A stretch of 64,000 nt of DNA from an uncultured Collinsella sp. (GTDB lineage Bacteria > Actinomycetota > Coriobacteriia > Coriobacteriales > Coriobacteriaceae). The stretch covers positions 1 through 64,000 of the forward strand of contig CABUGI010000002.1 of assembly GCA_902491055.1 (NCBI GenBank), written 5' to 3'. A program made the translations under genes and the position numbers. The notes under the pieces were generated by a model that was given only the letters and a program-made list of their open reading frames with translations, was not told where the DNA came from and did not search any database. This document shows, piece by piece, positions 24,518 through 33,503 of this stretch. Numbering within the stretch: the first letter of the stretch is position 1; every line of letters begins with the position of its first letter.

Positions 24518-25168
24518 CTAATCCTGCGTGTCGCCTCCGTACATGTAGACGATAAAGCCGTCGCCGGTGTCTTGGCTGTGATCCTCCAGGATGCGCTTCA
24601 TGTTGAGGTGCTCGTAGAACTGCCAATCGGAGTTGCAGTCGCTCATCAGGAAGAACTTGGTGCAGCCTGCCTTGGCGAGCTCGGCGCGCGAAAGGTCGAT
24701 GAGTGTGCGGCCGAGTCCCTTGCCCTGCCACTCGGGCACGATGATGATCAGGTTGAGCTGGCCCTGGGCATACTCGTTGCCCGTGGCGGCAAAGCGGTCG
24801 GCCGTGGCCTTTTCACGACTGTCGCCAAAGAGCGAGCCCTCGAGCTTGGCATCGGCGGTCTTTGCCATCTCGGTTGCCTGGGCGAGCATCTCGTCGTAGC
24901 AGGGCTCCCACGTGGGATTGGCGCGCGGCTTGCCGTCCTCGAAGATGCCGATACAGCAGGCGGCGATAGTGCGGCCCTCGGCCTCGGCGACGAGTGCGAT
25001 GGGGGAGCGTTGCAGCTGCATAGCGATGTTAAAGCGCGCGCAGAAATCGGCGGCTTCGACGTCGCCGCGGTTGCGTAGTGTGTTGCACCACAGCTGGTTG
25101 TAAATGGCGGCGATGCCGGTCAAGTCATCGAGCGTGGCGGCGCGCAGAGTTACGTTGTCAAGGCTCAT
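24518..25168 (-). CDS. GNAT-family N-acetyltransferase
   Basis: A 216-residue acetyl-CoA-dependent acetyltransferase. It begins VTLRAATLDDLTGIAAIYNQ, typical of GNAT strand beta1/helix alpha1, and contains the acetyl-CoA-binding motif LIIIVPEWQGKGLGRTLID, followed by AGCTKFFLMSD and FYEHLNMKR, the usual end of the fold. GGAAGGAG precedes the ATG. The substrate is unknown. It lies alone between the decayed kinase gene and the palindrome and IS region. Confidence 0.88.
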   Translation of the reverse strand: MSLDNVTLRAATLDDLTGIAAIYNQLWCNTLRNRGDVEAADFCARFNIAMQLQRSPIALVAEAEGRTIAACCIGIFEDGKPRANPTWEPCYDEMLAQATEMAKTADAKLEGSLFGDSREKATADRFAATGNEYAQGQLNLIIIVPEWQGKGLGRTLIDLSRAELAKAGCTKFFLMSDCNSDWQFYEHLNMKRILEDHSQDTGDGFIVYMYGGDTQD

Positions 25169-25485
25169 GGAGGCTCCTTCCAGGTTGGGTCAGGCCATCT
25201 CTGAGTGTGACATGGACGCAGGATTGCCGTATCGACCATTCGGCAGACGACCCTCGATCCCTCGGGGACGGAGGGCCCTAAGAAGGAATGAGGGTGGATT
25301 TTCGGACACTTGCTCAATGAGAGTGGATAATCTCCCACTTTCGCTCGAAAAGCAGGCCACAAAAACGGGAGATTATCCACTCTCATTCTGGGTAGTCGTT
25401 TAAGAATGTCCCCAACGACTACCCCAAAAGGAGCGTCCCCAAGTGCCAGCTTTGGCAACGACGCTGGTAGAAAAACGTCAGACAC
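25169..25485. other. Intergenic region with palindromes left of the IS element
   Basis: No gene seen. It contains the 72-bp palindrome at 25316-25387, a hairpin GGGTAGTCGTT/AACGACTACCC (25390-25423), and TGCCA...TGGCA (near 25444-25457) nested inside GCGTC...GACGC. Confidence 0.5.
25316..25387. repeat. 72-bp palindrome left of the IS element
   Basis: Perfect 21-bp arms (25316-25336 and 25367-25387) around a 30-nt loop. It lies about 100 bp from the left end of the IS element. Confidence 0.75.
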
Positions 25486-25609
25486 TATGACCCAATCCAG
25501 GGGCACGGAAACGACAGGAGCCCCCGCTCGTGACCGCGGGTCGGGGCTGCGACAATGTTGTTGAAGTGCCAGAGGCGCAGCCGCGCCGCAACGAGGTTGG
25601 GAGGCTCCC

Positions 25610-26731
25610 GTGCCTAGATATTCTACCGCCTTCGGAATGGACGTACACCTCAGGTCCACCACCGTCTGCGCGCTCGACGCGGAGACGGGCGAGGCCGTGA
25701 CGAGGAGGTTCCGCGGCAACCCCTGGGGCGAGGTCGCGGAGTGGATGTCGGGCTTCCCCGGCCCGTCGCTCGCCGCCTACGAGAGCGGCTACCTCGGCTT
25801 CGCCCCGCAGAGGGAGCTCTCCGGGCTCGGCGTCGACTGCGTCGTCGCGGCCGTCTCCAGGGTCCCGAGGTCGGCGGCAGACCTCTCGTCCAAGAACGAC
25901 CGCAACGACGCGGCCAGGATGGCCAAGGCGATACTGTCGCACGACGTCACCCCGGTATGGGTGCCGTCCCCCGAGATCGAGGGGCTCAGGGACCTCGCCG
26001 GGGCCCACGACGCGGCGACCGCGAGGCTCGCGGCGGCGAAGCAGCGGCTCCTGGCGTTCCTGGCCCGCCGGGGCTACGCCTACGGCGGCACGACGCCGGC
26101 CGGAAACCCCCGGAGGTACTGGACGTACGACTTCCTCAGGTGGCTCGACAAGGTCCGGCCCGCCGACGACGGCGGCATCCGGGCGCTTGCGGCGCTGAGG
26201 AGCGAGGTCGAGGCGGCCGCCGAGACGCGCGACGACCTCCTCGCCGAGTACAGGGCCGCCGTCGCGGCGGGCCCCCTCTCGGCGGAGGTCGAGGCGCTCC
26301 AGTCGATCAAGGGATGCGGCTTCGCGCTCGCCGCCGCCTTCGCGTCCGAGGTCGGCGACTTCTCGAGGTTCCGCTCCGGCAGGCAGGTGACGGCCTACTT
26401 CGGCCTCGCCCCGAAGCAGAGGTCGAGCGCGGACTCCGTGCGCCTCGGCGGGATCAGCGGGGCCGGCAACGCCCTCGTCAGGAGGCTGGCCGTCGAGGGG
26501 TCCTGGAGCTACGTCCAGGCGAGCCACCAACCGAAGCTGATGCCCAAGGGCAGCGGCGTCCCGCTCGAGGTGAGGATGCACGGGAGGAAGGGGTCCGAGC
26601 GGCTCCTGCGGCGGCGCGAGGAGATGCTCGCCCGCGGCATGCCCGCGGCGAAGGCCAACGCGGCCACCGCGGCCGAGCTCGTGAGGTGGCTCTGGGCCCT
26701 CGGCATGATGTGCCGGGAGGGCGCGGAATAG
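25610..26731 (+). CDS. IS110-family transposase
   Basis: A 373-residue DEDD-type recombinase. The N-terminal RuvC-like domain starts FGMDVHLRST (first Asp), continues with AYESG and SSKNDRNDAARMAKA, and the C-terminal transposase_20 domain has LQSIKGCGFALAAAFASEVG, YFGLAPKQ and the conserved Ser in GGISGAGN. Members catalyse insertion guided by an element-encoded bridge RNA. GGGAGG lies upstream of the GTG/ATG start at 25610 context. Codon use differs from that of its neighbours: Arg is often AGG and GC content is very high, pointing to foreign origin. The frame appears intact, so the element may be active. Confidence 0.92.
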   Translation: MPRYSTAFGMDVHLRSTTVCALDAETGEAVTRRFRGNPWGEVAEWMSGFPGPSLAAYESGYLGFAPQRELSGLGVDCVVAAVSRVPRSAADLSSKNDRNDAARMAKAILSHDVTPVWVPSPEIEGLRDLAGAHDAATARLAAAKQRLLAFLARRGYAYGGTTPAGNPRRYWTYDFLRWLDKVRPADDGGIRALAALRSEVEAAAETRDDLLAEYRAAVAAGPLSAEVEALQSIKGCGFALAAAFASEVGDFSRFRSGRQVTAYFGLAPKQRSSADSVRLGGISGAGNALVRRLAVEGSWSYVQASHQPKLMPKGSGVPLEVRMHGRKGSERLLRRREEMLARGMPAAKANAATAAELVRWLWALGMMCREGAE

Positions 26732-26995
26732 ACATGGCCCCCGTCCCGGCGAGCCGGGCGGCCTTCGGGGATACCCCCTATTTCGCTGTGCGCGCGGAGC
26801 CCTCCGCATGCGCCTCGACAGACTTGGGGAACCCCGCCGAAGGAATGGAGTGCGGGCCGGCAGAACGGTATCCGCGGATATGAGACTGAGCCGAAGGCGT
26901 CGACGACATGCCGGGGGCGGACCGGGACGGGTTCAACGGCAGGCCCCGCCGACCGATTGCAAGCGGTCGGCGGGACCATTGTGGCTCTTGACAGC
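26732..26995 (+). ncRNA. Candidate bridge (seek) RNA region of the IS element
   Basis: About 264 nt between the transposase stop and the right inverted repeat. It includes a perfect 11-bp hairpin (CCCGCCGACCG at 26945-26955 with CGGTCGGCGGG at 26964-26974) and other GC-rich pairings. IS1111-group elements encode their guide RNA on this side, so the location is inferred from the family; the guide loops were not resolved. The left end (25499-25609) also has a hairpin and cannot be excluded. Confidence 0.4.
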
Positions 26996-27015
26996 GGATT
27001 GGGTCATATGAGCGA

Positions 27016-27115
27016 AAGCCCGCCAGAGAGAGCAAGGTGCCTTGAAGCGAGGCGGCATTGACCTTCTGGTCATGCCGCCGAAGTTGAAAGGCAGATTGCT
27101 CTCTCTGGCGGGCTT
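27016..27115. repeat. 100-bp palindrome right of the IS element
   Basis: Perfect 20-bp outer arms (27016-27035 and 27096-27115), GCCTT/AAGGC in the middle, and an inner stem GGCGGCAT/ATGCCGCC with GACC/GGTC. It begins about 8 bp beyond the right inverted repeat of the IS. Confidence 0.75.
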
Positions 27116-27128
27116 GCAGCGTCGAGCC

Positions 27129-27155
27129 GTTACGCGGTTTGGTAAAACCGCGTAA
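27129..27155 (-). terminator. Hairpin at the end of the DAHP synthase gene
   Basis: GTTACGCGGTTT (27129-27140) pairs with AAACCGCGTAAC (27144-27155), immediately after the minus-strand stop codon. A clear T-run is lacking. Confidence 0.6.
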
Positions 27156-28187
27156 CTAAATCCGTTCCGCGATCTCGTGGATGAGGTAGTCGGTCTTTTC
27201 CCAGCCCAGGCACGGGTCGGTGATCGACTTGCCAAAGACACCGCCGTCGACCGGCTGGTTGCCGTCCTCCAGGTAGGACTCGATCATAAAGCCCTTGACC
27301 AGCTTGGAGATGGACTCGTTGCGGCGGCAGCTGTCGAGCACCTCCTTGCAAATGCGATACTGCTCAAGCGGGCGCTTACCCGAGTTGTCGTGGTTGCAGT
27401 CGATGACCGCTGCCGGATTGGCATAGCCGGCGTGCTCGGTGTAGCGTTCGGCCAGGCGCTCCAGGTGCTCGTAGTGGTAGTTGGGGTAGGTGCGACCGTC
27501 GAGACCGATGTAGCCACGCATAACGGCGTGTGCGAGCGGGTTGCCGTCGCACTCGACCTCCCAGTTGCGGAAGATGAAGCTCTGGTGCGCCTGCGCGGCG
27601 TAAATGGAGTTGAGCATAACGGTGGTAGAGCCGGCAGTGGGATTCTTCATGCCGACGGGTACCGAAATGCCGCTCGACACCAGGCGATGCTCCTGGTTCT
27701 CGACCGAGCGTGCGCCCACGGCAACATAGCTCAGCAGGTCAACGAGGTACTGGTAGTTGGACGGATAGAGCATCTCGTCGGCGGTGAAGAAGCCCGTTTC
27801 TTCAATAACGCGCAGGTGCATATGGCGGATGGCCTTGACACCCTCGAGCAGGTCGTCGGGAGCCTCGGGGTTGGGGTTGTGCAGAAGACCCTTGTAACCG
27901 GTGCCCTTGGTGCGCGGCTTATTGGTGTAGACGCGCGGAATGATGATGAGCTTGTCCTTGACCTCCTCGGCGGTCTTGGCCAGTCGGTTCATATACTCAA
28001 GCACCGAATCCTCGCGGTCGGCAGAGCACGGGCCGATGATGAGCACCTTGCGTGCGTCCTCGCCGGTAAAGACTTTGGCGACCTCGGCGTCAAATGCCTG
28101 CTTTTTGGCGGTAAGCTCGGCAGAAAGCGGCATTTCCTCGCGGATCTCCATGGGGATCGGCAGCCTGCGTTTGAATTCCATGGCCAT
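27156..28187 (-). CDS. aroF: 3-deoxy-7-phosphoheptulonate synthase (type I DAHP synthase)
   Basis: Cytoplasmic enzyme of 343 residues, the typical AroFGH length, condensing phosphoenolpyruvate and erythrose-4-phosphate in the first step of the shikimate pathway. Motifs: IIGPCSADRED, KPRTKGTGYKGLLHNP, GARSVENQEHR, VGMKNPTAGST and DCNHDNSGK, which carry the PEP- and metal-binding residues. GAGGAG precedes the ATG. The N-terminal extension (FKRRLPIPMEIREEMPLS) is the part used for allosteric control in relatives, but which amino acid inhibits it cannot be read from sequence. No other aromatic pathway gene is adjacent. Confidence 0.95.
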   Translation of the reverse strand: MAMEFKRRLPIPMEIREEMPLSAELTAKKQAFDAEVAKVFTGEDARKVLIIGPCSADREDSVLEYMNRLAKTAEEVKDKLIIIPRVYTNKPRTKGTGYKGLLHNPNPEAPDDLLEGVKAIRHMHLRVIEETGFFTADEMLYPSNYQYLVDLLSYVAVGARSVENQEHRLVSSGISVPVGMKNPTAGSTTVMLNSIYAAQAHQSFIFRNWEVECDGNPLAHAVMRGYIGLDGRTYPNYHYEHLERLAERYTEHAGYANPAAVIDCNHDNSGKRPLEQYRICKEVLDSCRRNESISKLVKGFMIESYLEDGNQPVDGGVFGKSITDPCLGWEKTDYLIHEIAERI

Positions 28188-28285
28188 AGGGGTCTCCTCA
28201 ATCTATAGAAAGAGCAAAAAGCGTATTGTCGAATGCTCGGCATTATCCGCTGTCGCACGCTAAAGTGCAAGCCCTTGTCACCCCG

Positions 28286-28339
28286 AAACCTACCAAAAAG
28301 GGACAGGTTTATTTTGGCAGGTTTTATCTGGGTAAACGT
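28286..28339 (-). repeat. 50-bp CCTGCCAAAA repeat, copy 4 (minus strand)
   Basis: Reverse complement of the unit at 23611, with both inverted arms and the CCCAGATAAAACCT flank. It lies about 100 bp upstream of the DAHP synthase start. Confidence 0.75.
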
Positions 28340-28406
28340 CGGCGGATGCCGGGAGGGAGCGGCGCCGCGCGGGACCCTAAGGCTGTTGTCGGTTCCCCAG
28401 GAAATA

Positions 28407-28645
28407 CCCTGTGGGCAAAAAATGCCAAATATGAGTACGGTTGCTATCTTAGTATCATATTGCCTTCGCAAAATAATAGACATAACAGCAAAATATGTTC
28501 ATTAACGTAAACACATATAAGTTCGCTATAGGGCTGTTTGATCAATTTAGGGACGCGTGTAAGCTGTGAAAACGGCATTTGGGGCTGTTTTGGCTGTTAC
28601 TAAAAAGGTAACAGTACTCATATTTGCCATTTTTTGCCCACGGGG
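28407..28645. mobile_element. MITE-like 239-bp element with 47-bp inverted ends
   Basis: 28407-28453 and 28599-28645 are inverted copies that match at about 40 of 47 positions (both contain GTGGGCAAAAAATG and CAAATATGAGTAC). The 145-bp core is AT-rich, unlike the surroundings, and has no coding frame. A nested hairpin CTGTTAC/GTAACAG lies at the inner edge of the right end. No target duplication could be established by eye. Confidence 0.65.
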
Positions 28646-28700
28646 CCTCGAAGGGGCTGTCAATCAGGTCCCAGGGGAGGCGGTTTGAAGGTCGCAGAAC

Positions 28701-28738
28701 AAAAAACGGGGGCACAGGTTGTCCTGCGCCCCCGTTTT
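28701..28738 (-). terminator. Bidirectional-looking terminator after the ABC exporter operon
   Basis: AAAACGGGGGC.CAGG/CCTG.GCCCCCGTTTT hairpin with A-run at 28701-28706, giving a T-run on the minus strand. It lies 31 nt after the stop of the second ABC gene. Confidence 0.8.
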
Positions 28739-28768
28739 CTTGGCATTGCGGTTGTTTGCCGCCGGTTT

Positions 28769-30625
28769 TTACGCCGCTTCGTCGAACTGCGAGTTGTACA
28801 GGTCGGCGTAGAAGCCGCCCTGGGCGAGCAGCTCGTCGTGCGTGCCCTTCTCGACGATGTCGCCGTTGCGAATCACCAAGATCACGTCGGCGTTGCGGAT
28901 CGTGGACAGGCGGTGCGCGATGACAAAGCTCGTGCGGCCCTGCATCAGCGCATCCATGGCACGCTGAATGAGTTCCTCGGTACGGGTATCGACGTTGGAA
29001 GTTGCCTCGTCCAAAATCAGCGCCGGGCGGTCGGCCAAAATGGCACGGGCGATAGTCACGAGCTGGCGCTGGCCCTGCGACAGGTTGGTGCCCTCCTCGT
29101 TAATCATAAAGTCGTAGCCGCCGGCGAGCGTATGGATAAAGTGGTCGCAACGTGCGGCACGTGCAGCGGCCTCGACCTCGGCATCGCTCGCATCGGGGCG
29201 TCCGTAGCGGATGTTCTCGCGGATGGTGCCGTTAAACAGCCAGGTATCCTGCAGCACCATGGCAAACTCACCGCGAAGTGCCGCGCGGTCCCAGTCGCGC
29301 ACGTCGACACCCTCGACGCGCAGCGAACCGCTGTCCACGTCGTAAAAGCGCTGCAGCAGCTTGATGAGCGTGGTCTTGCCGGCGCCGGTGGGGCCGACGA
29401 TGGCGATGGTCTGGCCGGGCTGCGCCTCGCAGCTAAAGTCGTGGATGATGGTCTTGTCGGGCGTATAGCCAAACTTCACATGGTCAAACTCCACGTGGCC
29501 GGGGCGCTTCTCAGGGATCTGCGCGTCGGCCTTCTGCTCCTCCTCGGGTGCGGCCAAAAACTCAAACACACGCTCGGTGGCAGCTGCCATCGACTGCATC
29601 GTGTTGCTCACGTTGCCCAGCTGCTGCACGGGTTGCGTAAAGTTGCGCACGTACTGGATAAAGCTCTGGATGTCGCCGGGCGTGGCATTGCCGGTCAGCG
29701 CGAGCTGCGCGCCCACCACGACAACGCCCACGTAACCCATGTTGCCCACCAGGCTCATAAGCGGCATCATCAGGCCCGACAGGAACTGCGAACGCCAGCC
29801 ACTAATAAACAGGCGGTCGTTTTGACGGTCGAACTCCTCGATTGAGGCCTCGGCGCGGTCGAACACCTGAATGACGTTTTGACCGGCAAAGTCCTCCTCG
29901 ATAATGCCGTTGACGGCGCCCAGGACCTGCTGCTGCTCGCGGAAGTACGGCTGCGAGAAGTGAATCATCACCATCAAGATAATTGCGGCTGCCGGCAGCG
30001 TGAGCACGGTGACGCCGGTGAGCGGCAGGCTGATCGACAGCATCATGACGAGCACGCCGATAATCTGCGTCACCGACGTGATGAGCTGCGTCACGCTCTG
30101 GTTGAGCGACTGACCCAGCGTATCGACGTCGTTGGTGATGCGGCTGAGCACATCGCCCTTGCTGTGACCGTTGAAGTAGCTCATCGGCACGACGGCAATC
30201 TTGGCGGCGATTTCCTTGCGCATGCGGTAGCAGATCTTTTGCGTGACGCCGGTCATGAGCCAGCCCTGGACCAGGCTGCAGACAGAGCTCGCCAGATACA
30301 GGCAGAGCAAAAAGCCGAGCGTCTTGGCGATCCAGTCAAAGTCGACATCGCCGGTACCGTTGACCTTGGCGACCAGGCCTTCGAACAGCTTGGTCGTAAC
30401 CTGGCCGAGCACCTTGGGTCCCACAATGTTAAAGATGACCGAGCACACGGCAAAGGCGACGGCGGCAAACACGGCAATCTTGTGCTGGCCGATATAGCCG
30501 AGCAGCTGCCTCATGGTGCCCTTAAAGTCCTTGGCCTTTTCGCCGCGACGCATGCCGCCCATGCGGCCCATGGGACCACGCTGGCGGGTGGGCTTGGGAA
30601 TCTGAGTCTTGGTCTCGTCTGCCAT
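28769..30625 (-). CDS. Heterodimeric ABC exporter, subunit with consensus ATPase site
   Basis: A 618-residue ABC half-transporter: a short Arg-rich N-terminus, six TM segments (about 45-340), and a nucleotide-binding domain with Walker A GPTGAGKTT, signature NLSQGQRQ, Walker B ALILDEATS and switch His in IAHR. The catalytic Glu after Walker B is present. Its ATG overlaps the stop of the preceding ABC gene by 1 nt (TAATG). Such pairs (BmrCD/LmrCD-like) export drugs or lipids. Confidence 0.92.
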   Translation of the reverse strand: MADETKTQIPKPTRQRGPMGRMGGMRRGEKAKDFKGTMRQLLGYIGQHKIAVFAAVAFAVCSVIFNIVGPKVLGQVTTKLFEGLVAKVNGTGDVDFDWIAKTLGFLLCLYLASSVCSLVQGWLMTGVTQKICYRMRKEIAAKIAVVPMSYFNGHSKGDVLSRITNDVDTLGQSLNQSVTQLITSVTQIIGVLVMMLSISLPLTGVTVLTLPAAAIILMVMIHFSQPYFREQQQVLGAVNGIIEEDFAGQNVIQVFDRAEASIEEFDRQNDRLFISGWRSQFLSGLMMPLMSLVGNMGYVGVVVVGAQLALTGNATPGDIQSFIQYVRNFTQPVQQLGNVSNTMQSMAAATERVFEFLAAPEEEQKADAQIPEKRPGHVEFDHVKFGYTPDKTIIHDFSCEAQPGQTIAIVGPTGAGKTTLIKLLQRFYDVDSGSLRVEGVDVRDWDRAALRGEFAMVLQDTWLFNGTIRENIRYGRPDASDAEVEAAARAARCDHFIHTLAGGYDFMINEEGTNLSQGQRQLVTIARAILADRPALILDEATSNVDTRTEELIQRAMDALMQGRTSFVIAHRLSTIRNADVILVIRNGDIVEKGTHDELLAQGGFYADLYNSQFDEAA

Positions 30626-32991
30626 TAGCGCTCGCCTCCTTCCATGACGGCTGCAATTTCTTCTTGGGTAAGTCCCAGCTCCTCGGCGGAAAGCTGTGAC
30701 TGTGCGATCTCCAGGTACGCCGGGCAGCTGCGCAGCAGCTCCTCGTGCGTGCCGGTGCCCACTACGTGGCCGTCGTCGAGCACGATGATCTGGTCGGCGT
30801 GCATGATGGTCGCGATGCGCTGGGCCACGACCACGAGCGCGGCGTCGGTGACGTTTTTGGCCAGCTCTTCGCGCAGGCGCGCGTCGGTCTTGTAGTCGAG
30901 GGCGCTAAACGAATCATCGAACACCACGACCTCGGGCTTTTTGGCCAACGCGCGGGCGATGGCCAGACGCTGGCGCTGACCGCCCGAGACATTGGAGCCG
31001 CCCTGGCTAATGGGGGAGTCGTACCCGTCCTCGCGCTCGGCGATAAAGTCCTCCGCCTGGGCGACGTGTGCTGCCTGGCGCATATCCTCGTCACTCACCA
31101 TGTCGCCGGCAAACTTGAGGTTGCTCTCGACGGTACCCGAGAACAGACGACCCTGCTGCGGAATATAACCGATGCGGCGGCGCAGCTCAGAGAGGGTCAT
31201 GTCGCGCACGTCGATGCCGTCGAGCGAAATGCTGCCGCCCGTGACGTCGTACAGGCGCGGAATCAACTGTACAAGCGTGGACTTGCCCGAGCCCGTGGAA
31301 CCAATGATGCCGAGCATCTGGCCGGCGTGCGTGGTGAAGTTTACGCCGCTAATGACGTCGGCGCGGGCATCGGGATACTGGAAGCTCACGTCACGGAAGG
31401 TGAGCTCACCGCGCGGCGCGCTGGCCGCGGGCAGTTTGGGCGAGGCGGGGTCGTTGATGCTCGTGGGACAGGTGATGACCTCTTCCACGCGCTCGGCTGC
31501 GACCTCGGCGCGGGGCAGGATGACCGAAACCATGGTGAGGATCATAAACGCCATGACGATCTGCATGGTGTAGGAGATGAACGCCATCATGTTGCCGACC
31601 TGCATCACGCCGTCGGACACGCCCTGCGCGCCAAACCAGACGATAAGCACGGTGATGCAGTTCATGACGAGCATCATGAGCGGCATCATAAAGCTCATGG
31701 CGCGGTTGGTGTAGAGCTGCGTGGTCATCAGGTCGAGCGAAGCCTTGTCAAAGCGCTCGAGCTCATGTTCTTCGCGGTTGAACGAGCGGATGGGCATCAG
31801 GCCGTCGAGCAGCTCGCGGGCGGTAAGGTTCACGCGGTCCACAAAGCTCTGCATCTTTTTGAACTTTGGCATGGTGAGGCCCATGAGCACGCCGACGACG
31901 GCCGAGACCGCGATGATGGCTACGGCGATGGTCCACTCCAGGCCGGTGTGGTTGGCCAGGACGCGCATGACAGCGACGATGCCCATGACGGGGGCCATCA
32001 GGCACATGCGGATAAACAGGGTTGCGGCCATCTGGATCTGCTGAATGTCGTTGGTGCAGCGGGTGATGAGCGAGGCCTGGCTAAACTTGCCCACCTCGGC
32101 CGGCGAGAAGTGCATAACCTTGTTGAAGGTCTCGCGGCGCAGGTCGCGGGCGATGGAGCAGGCGGTGCGCGAGGCCACGGCGCCGGTCAGGATGGTGGCG
32201 ACCAGCGAGATCAGACACAGGCCAAACATCGTGGTCGCCATGCGGCTCAGGTAGGCGTTTTGCACGTCGGCGGGGTCGATGCCCTGCGCCTTGTACTCGT
32301 CCTGTACATAGCTCACGGCGCGCTGGGTGACGATGGAGCCCGACATGGAGCCCATTTTGTCCGCCATTTGGTTGGCGCCCTCGACGAGCTTGCTTTGGTC
32401 TACCAGACCGCCCTCGACACTCAGGCGCAGGCTCTTCATAGTGATCTTACCGCCGTCGGCATCAATCTGCTTTTGCATGTTCTGCGCCGCCGCGGCCTTC
32501 TGCTGCATCTCGGCGAGCTGCTCGGGCGTCATCGCTGCCATTTGCTCGGGGGTGGGCATGGCCTGGGCAGCGTTGTCGTCTTTCTCGCTGGACGAGCCCA
32601 TCATGTCGCCCATGGAGTCGGCGTCAATGCCCTGGTCGAGCGAAAGGACGACAGTCTCGGGCAGGCTCATAATGTCGGCAATCTTGCCTCCATCGGCACG
32701 CTCTTCCTCGGTACCCTTATACGTTCGAATGCCATTTTTGTCAGCCTTGCTAAACACGGCCTCCACAGCTTTGGCGTCCTTGGTGCTCATAAAGAGTTCA
32801 AGGTCGTCGAGCGATTCGGCGCGGATGGTGTCGGGTACGGGCGAGGCGATGCCGCCTTGCTGCACACCCACGTCGACGATGTCGCTCATATAGGTAGGCA
32901 GCGCCAGATCGGCGTTGCAGCTGATTACGATAAGCACGATAGCTGCGAACAGTGCCAGGATATGCTTTTTAAAGAGCTTGAGAATCCTCAC
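30625..32991 (-). CDS. Heterodimeric ABC exporter, subunit with degenerate ATPase site and large extracellular insert
   Basis: A 788-residue half-transporter. TM1 (about 9-30) is followed by an extracytoplasmic insertion of roughly 200 residues, rich in Met, Gln and Ala (e.g. PTPEQMAAMTPEQLAEMQQK), before the remaining TM segments. The nucleotide-binding domain has GSTGSGKST, VSGGQRQR and Walker B VVVFDDSFSALD, where Asp replaces the catalytic Glu, as in the degenerate site of heterodimeric exporters. Its partner is the downstream gene at 28769. Its start overlaps the marR stop by 4 nt (ATGA). The insert is well beyond the usual size of about 580 residues. Confidence 0.92.
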   Translation of the reverse strand: MRILKLFKKHILALFAAIVLIVISCNADLALPTYMSDIVDVGVQQGGIASPVPDTIRAESLDDLELFMSTKDAKAVEAVFSKADKNGIRTYKGTEEERADGGKIADIMSLPETVVLSLDQGIDADSMGDMMGSSSEKDDNAAQAMPTPEQMAAMTPEQLAEMQQKAAAAQNMQKQIDADGGKITMKSLRLSVEGGLVDQSKLVEGANQMADKMGSMSGSIVTQRAVSYVQDEYKAQGIDPADVQNAYLSRMATTMFGLCLISLVATILTGAVASRTACSIARDLRRETFNKVMHFSPAEVGKFSQASLITRCTNDIQQIQMAATLFIRMCLMAPVMGIVAVMRVLANHTGLEWTIAVAIIAVSAVVGVLMGLTMPKFKKMQSFVDRVNLTARELLDGLMPIRSFNREEHELERFDKASLDLMTTQLYTNRAMSFMMPLMMLVMNCITVLIVWFGAQGVSDGVMQVGNMMAFISYTMQIVMAFMILTMVSVILPRAEVAAERVEEVITCPTSINDPASPKLPAASAPRGELTFRDVSFQYPDARADVISGVNFTTHAGQMLGIIGSTGSGKSTLVQLIPRLYDVTGGSISLDGIDVRDMTLSELRRRIGYIPQQGRLFSGTVESNLKFAGDMVSDEDMRQAAHVAQAEDFIAEREDGYDSPISQGGSNVSGGQRQRLAIARALAKKPEVVVFDDSFSALDYKTDARLREELAKNVTDAALVVVAQRIATIMHADQIIVLDDGHVVGTGTHEELLRSCPAYLEIAQSQLSAEELGLTQEEIAAVMEGGER

Positions 32992-33437
32992 TCGGCATCT
33001 CTCCTTTCTTGATTGCGGTCGATAATTTCGTTGGCGCGCCTTAGAAGACGCACCATCTCTTGGGTATCTGTTTCGCCGAGCTGCTCGAGGAAAGCCGCAG
33101 TGCGGGCCTCGAATTCCCGACGTTTGATTTCGAGATCCTGGAATCCCTTGTCGGTCACTATGACGTGTACGCGACGACGGTCAGTCTTTGAGTGCTCGCG
33201 CTCGACCCAGCCCTTGGCTTCGAGAGCGCGTAGGATATTGGCGATGCGGGCACTCGAGACCCAGGCGCGATCAGCGAGTTCGCTCGGCGTGAGCGAACCG
33301 CCGGCGAGTATGAGGGCGCGCATAACGGCCATCTCGCCGCCGAGGGCTTTGTCCGCAAAGCGCGAGATGCGCTGATGCATGCTGCCGAACTCGGTAAGGA
33401 GCTGACGCCCAAGTTCACGGAAATCGGTATCTTCCAC
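32988..33437 (-). CDS. MarR-family transcriptional regulator
   Basis: A 149-residue winged-helix regulator with the MarR core: LTPSELADRAWVSSARIANI recognition helix and the wing KTDRRRVHVIVTDKG. It likely binds its own promoter as a dimer and is relieved by a toxic ligand. The start is GTG at 33437 with AGGGG upstream. It overlaps the first ABC exporter gene by 4 nt, so it is the first gene of a three-gene operon. The dyad-like TTTTCGGTGAAAGATG near 33463-33478 just upstream could be its operator. Confidence 0.9.
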   Translation of the reverse strand: MEDTDFRELGRQLLTEFGSMHQRISRFADKALGGEMAVMRALILAGGSLTPSELADRAWVSSARIANILRALEAKGWVEREHSKTDRRRVHVIVTDKGFQDLEIKRREFEARTAAFLEQLGETDTQEMVRLLRRANEIIDRNQERRDAE

Positions 33438-33503
33438 CGAAAACCCCTAACACTAGAAACTATTTTCGGTGAAAGATGATACCCTTGCACGCGTGCCCTA
33501 TGC

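Larger units (their letters stand above)
25479..27011 (+). mobile_element. IS110-family (IS1111-like) insertion sequence
   Basis: An element of about 1.53 kb. The subterminal inverted repeat TATGACCCAATCC (25486-25498) pairs exactly with GGATTGGGTCATA (26996-27008); IS1111-group members carry such repeats a few bases inside their ends, so the boundaries given are approximate. It contains one transposase gene and about 265 bp of structured noncoding DNA on its right side. It lies next to large palindromes on both sides (25316-25387 and 27016-27115); some IS110 relatives are known to target palindromic repeats such as REPs. Confidence 0.8.

Noticed and set aside
25478..26809. 443-codon minus-strand frame opposite the transposase
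   Set aside because: Arg/Gly/Pro-rich low-complexity translation caused by high GC content; no domain.
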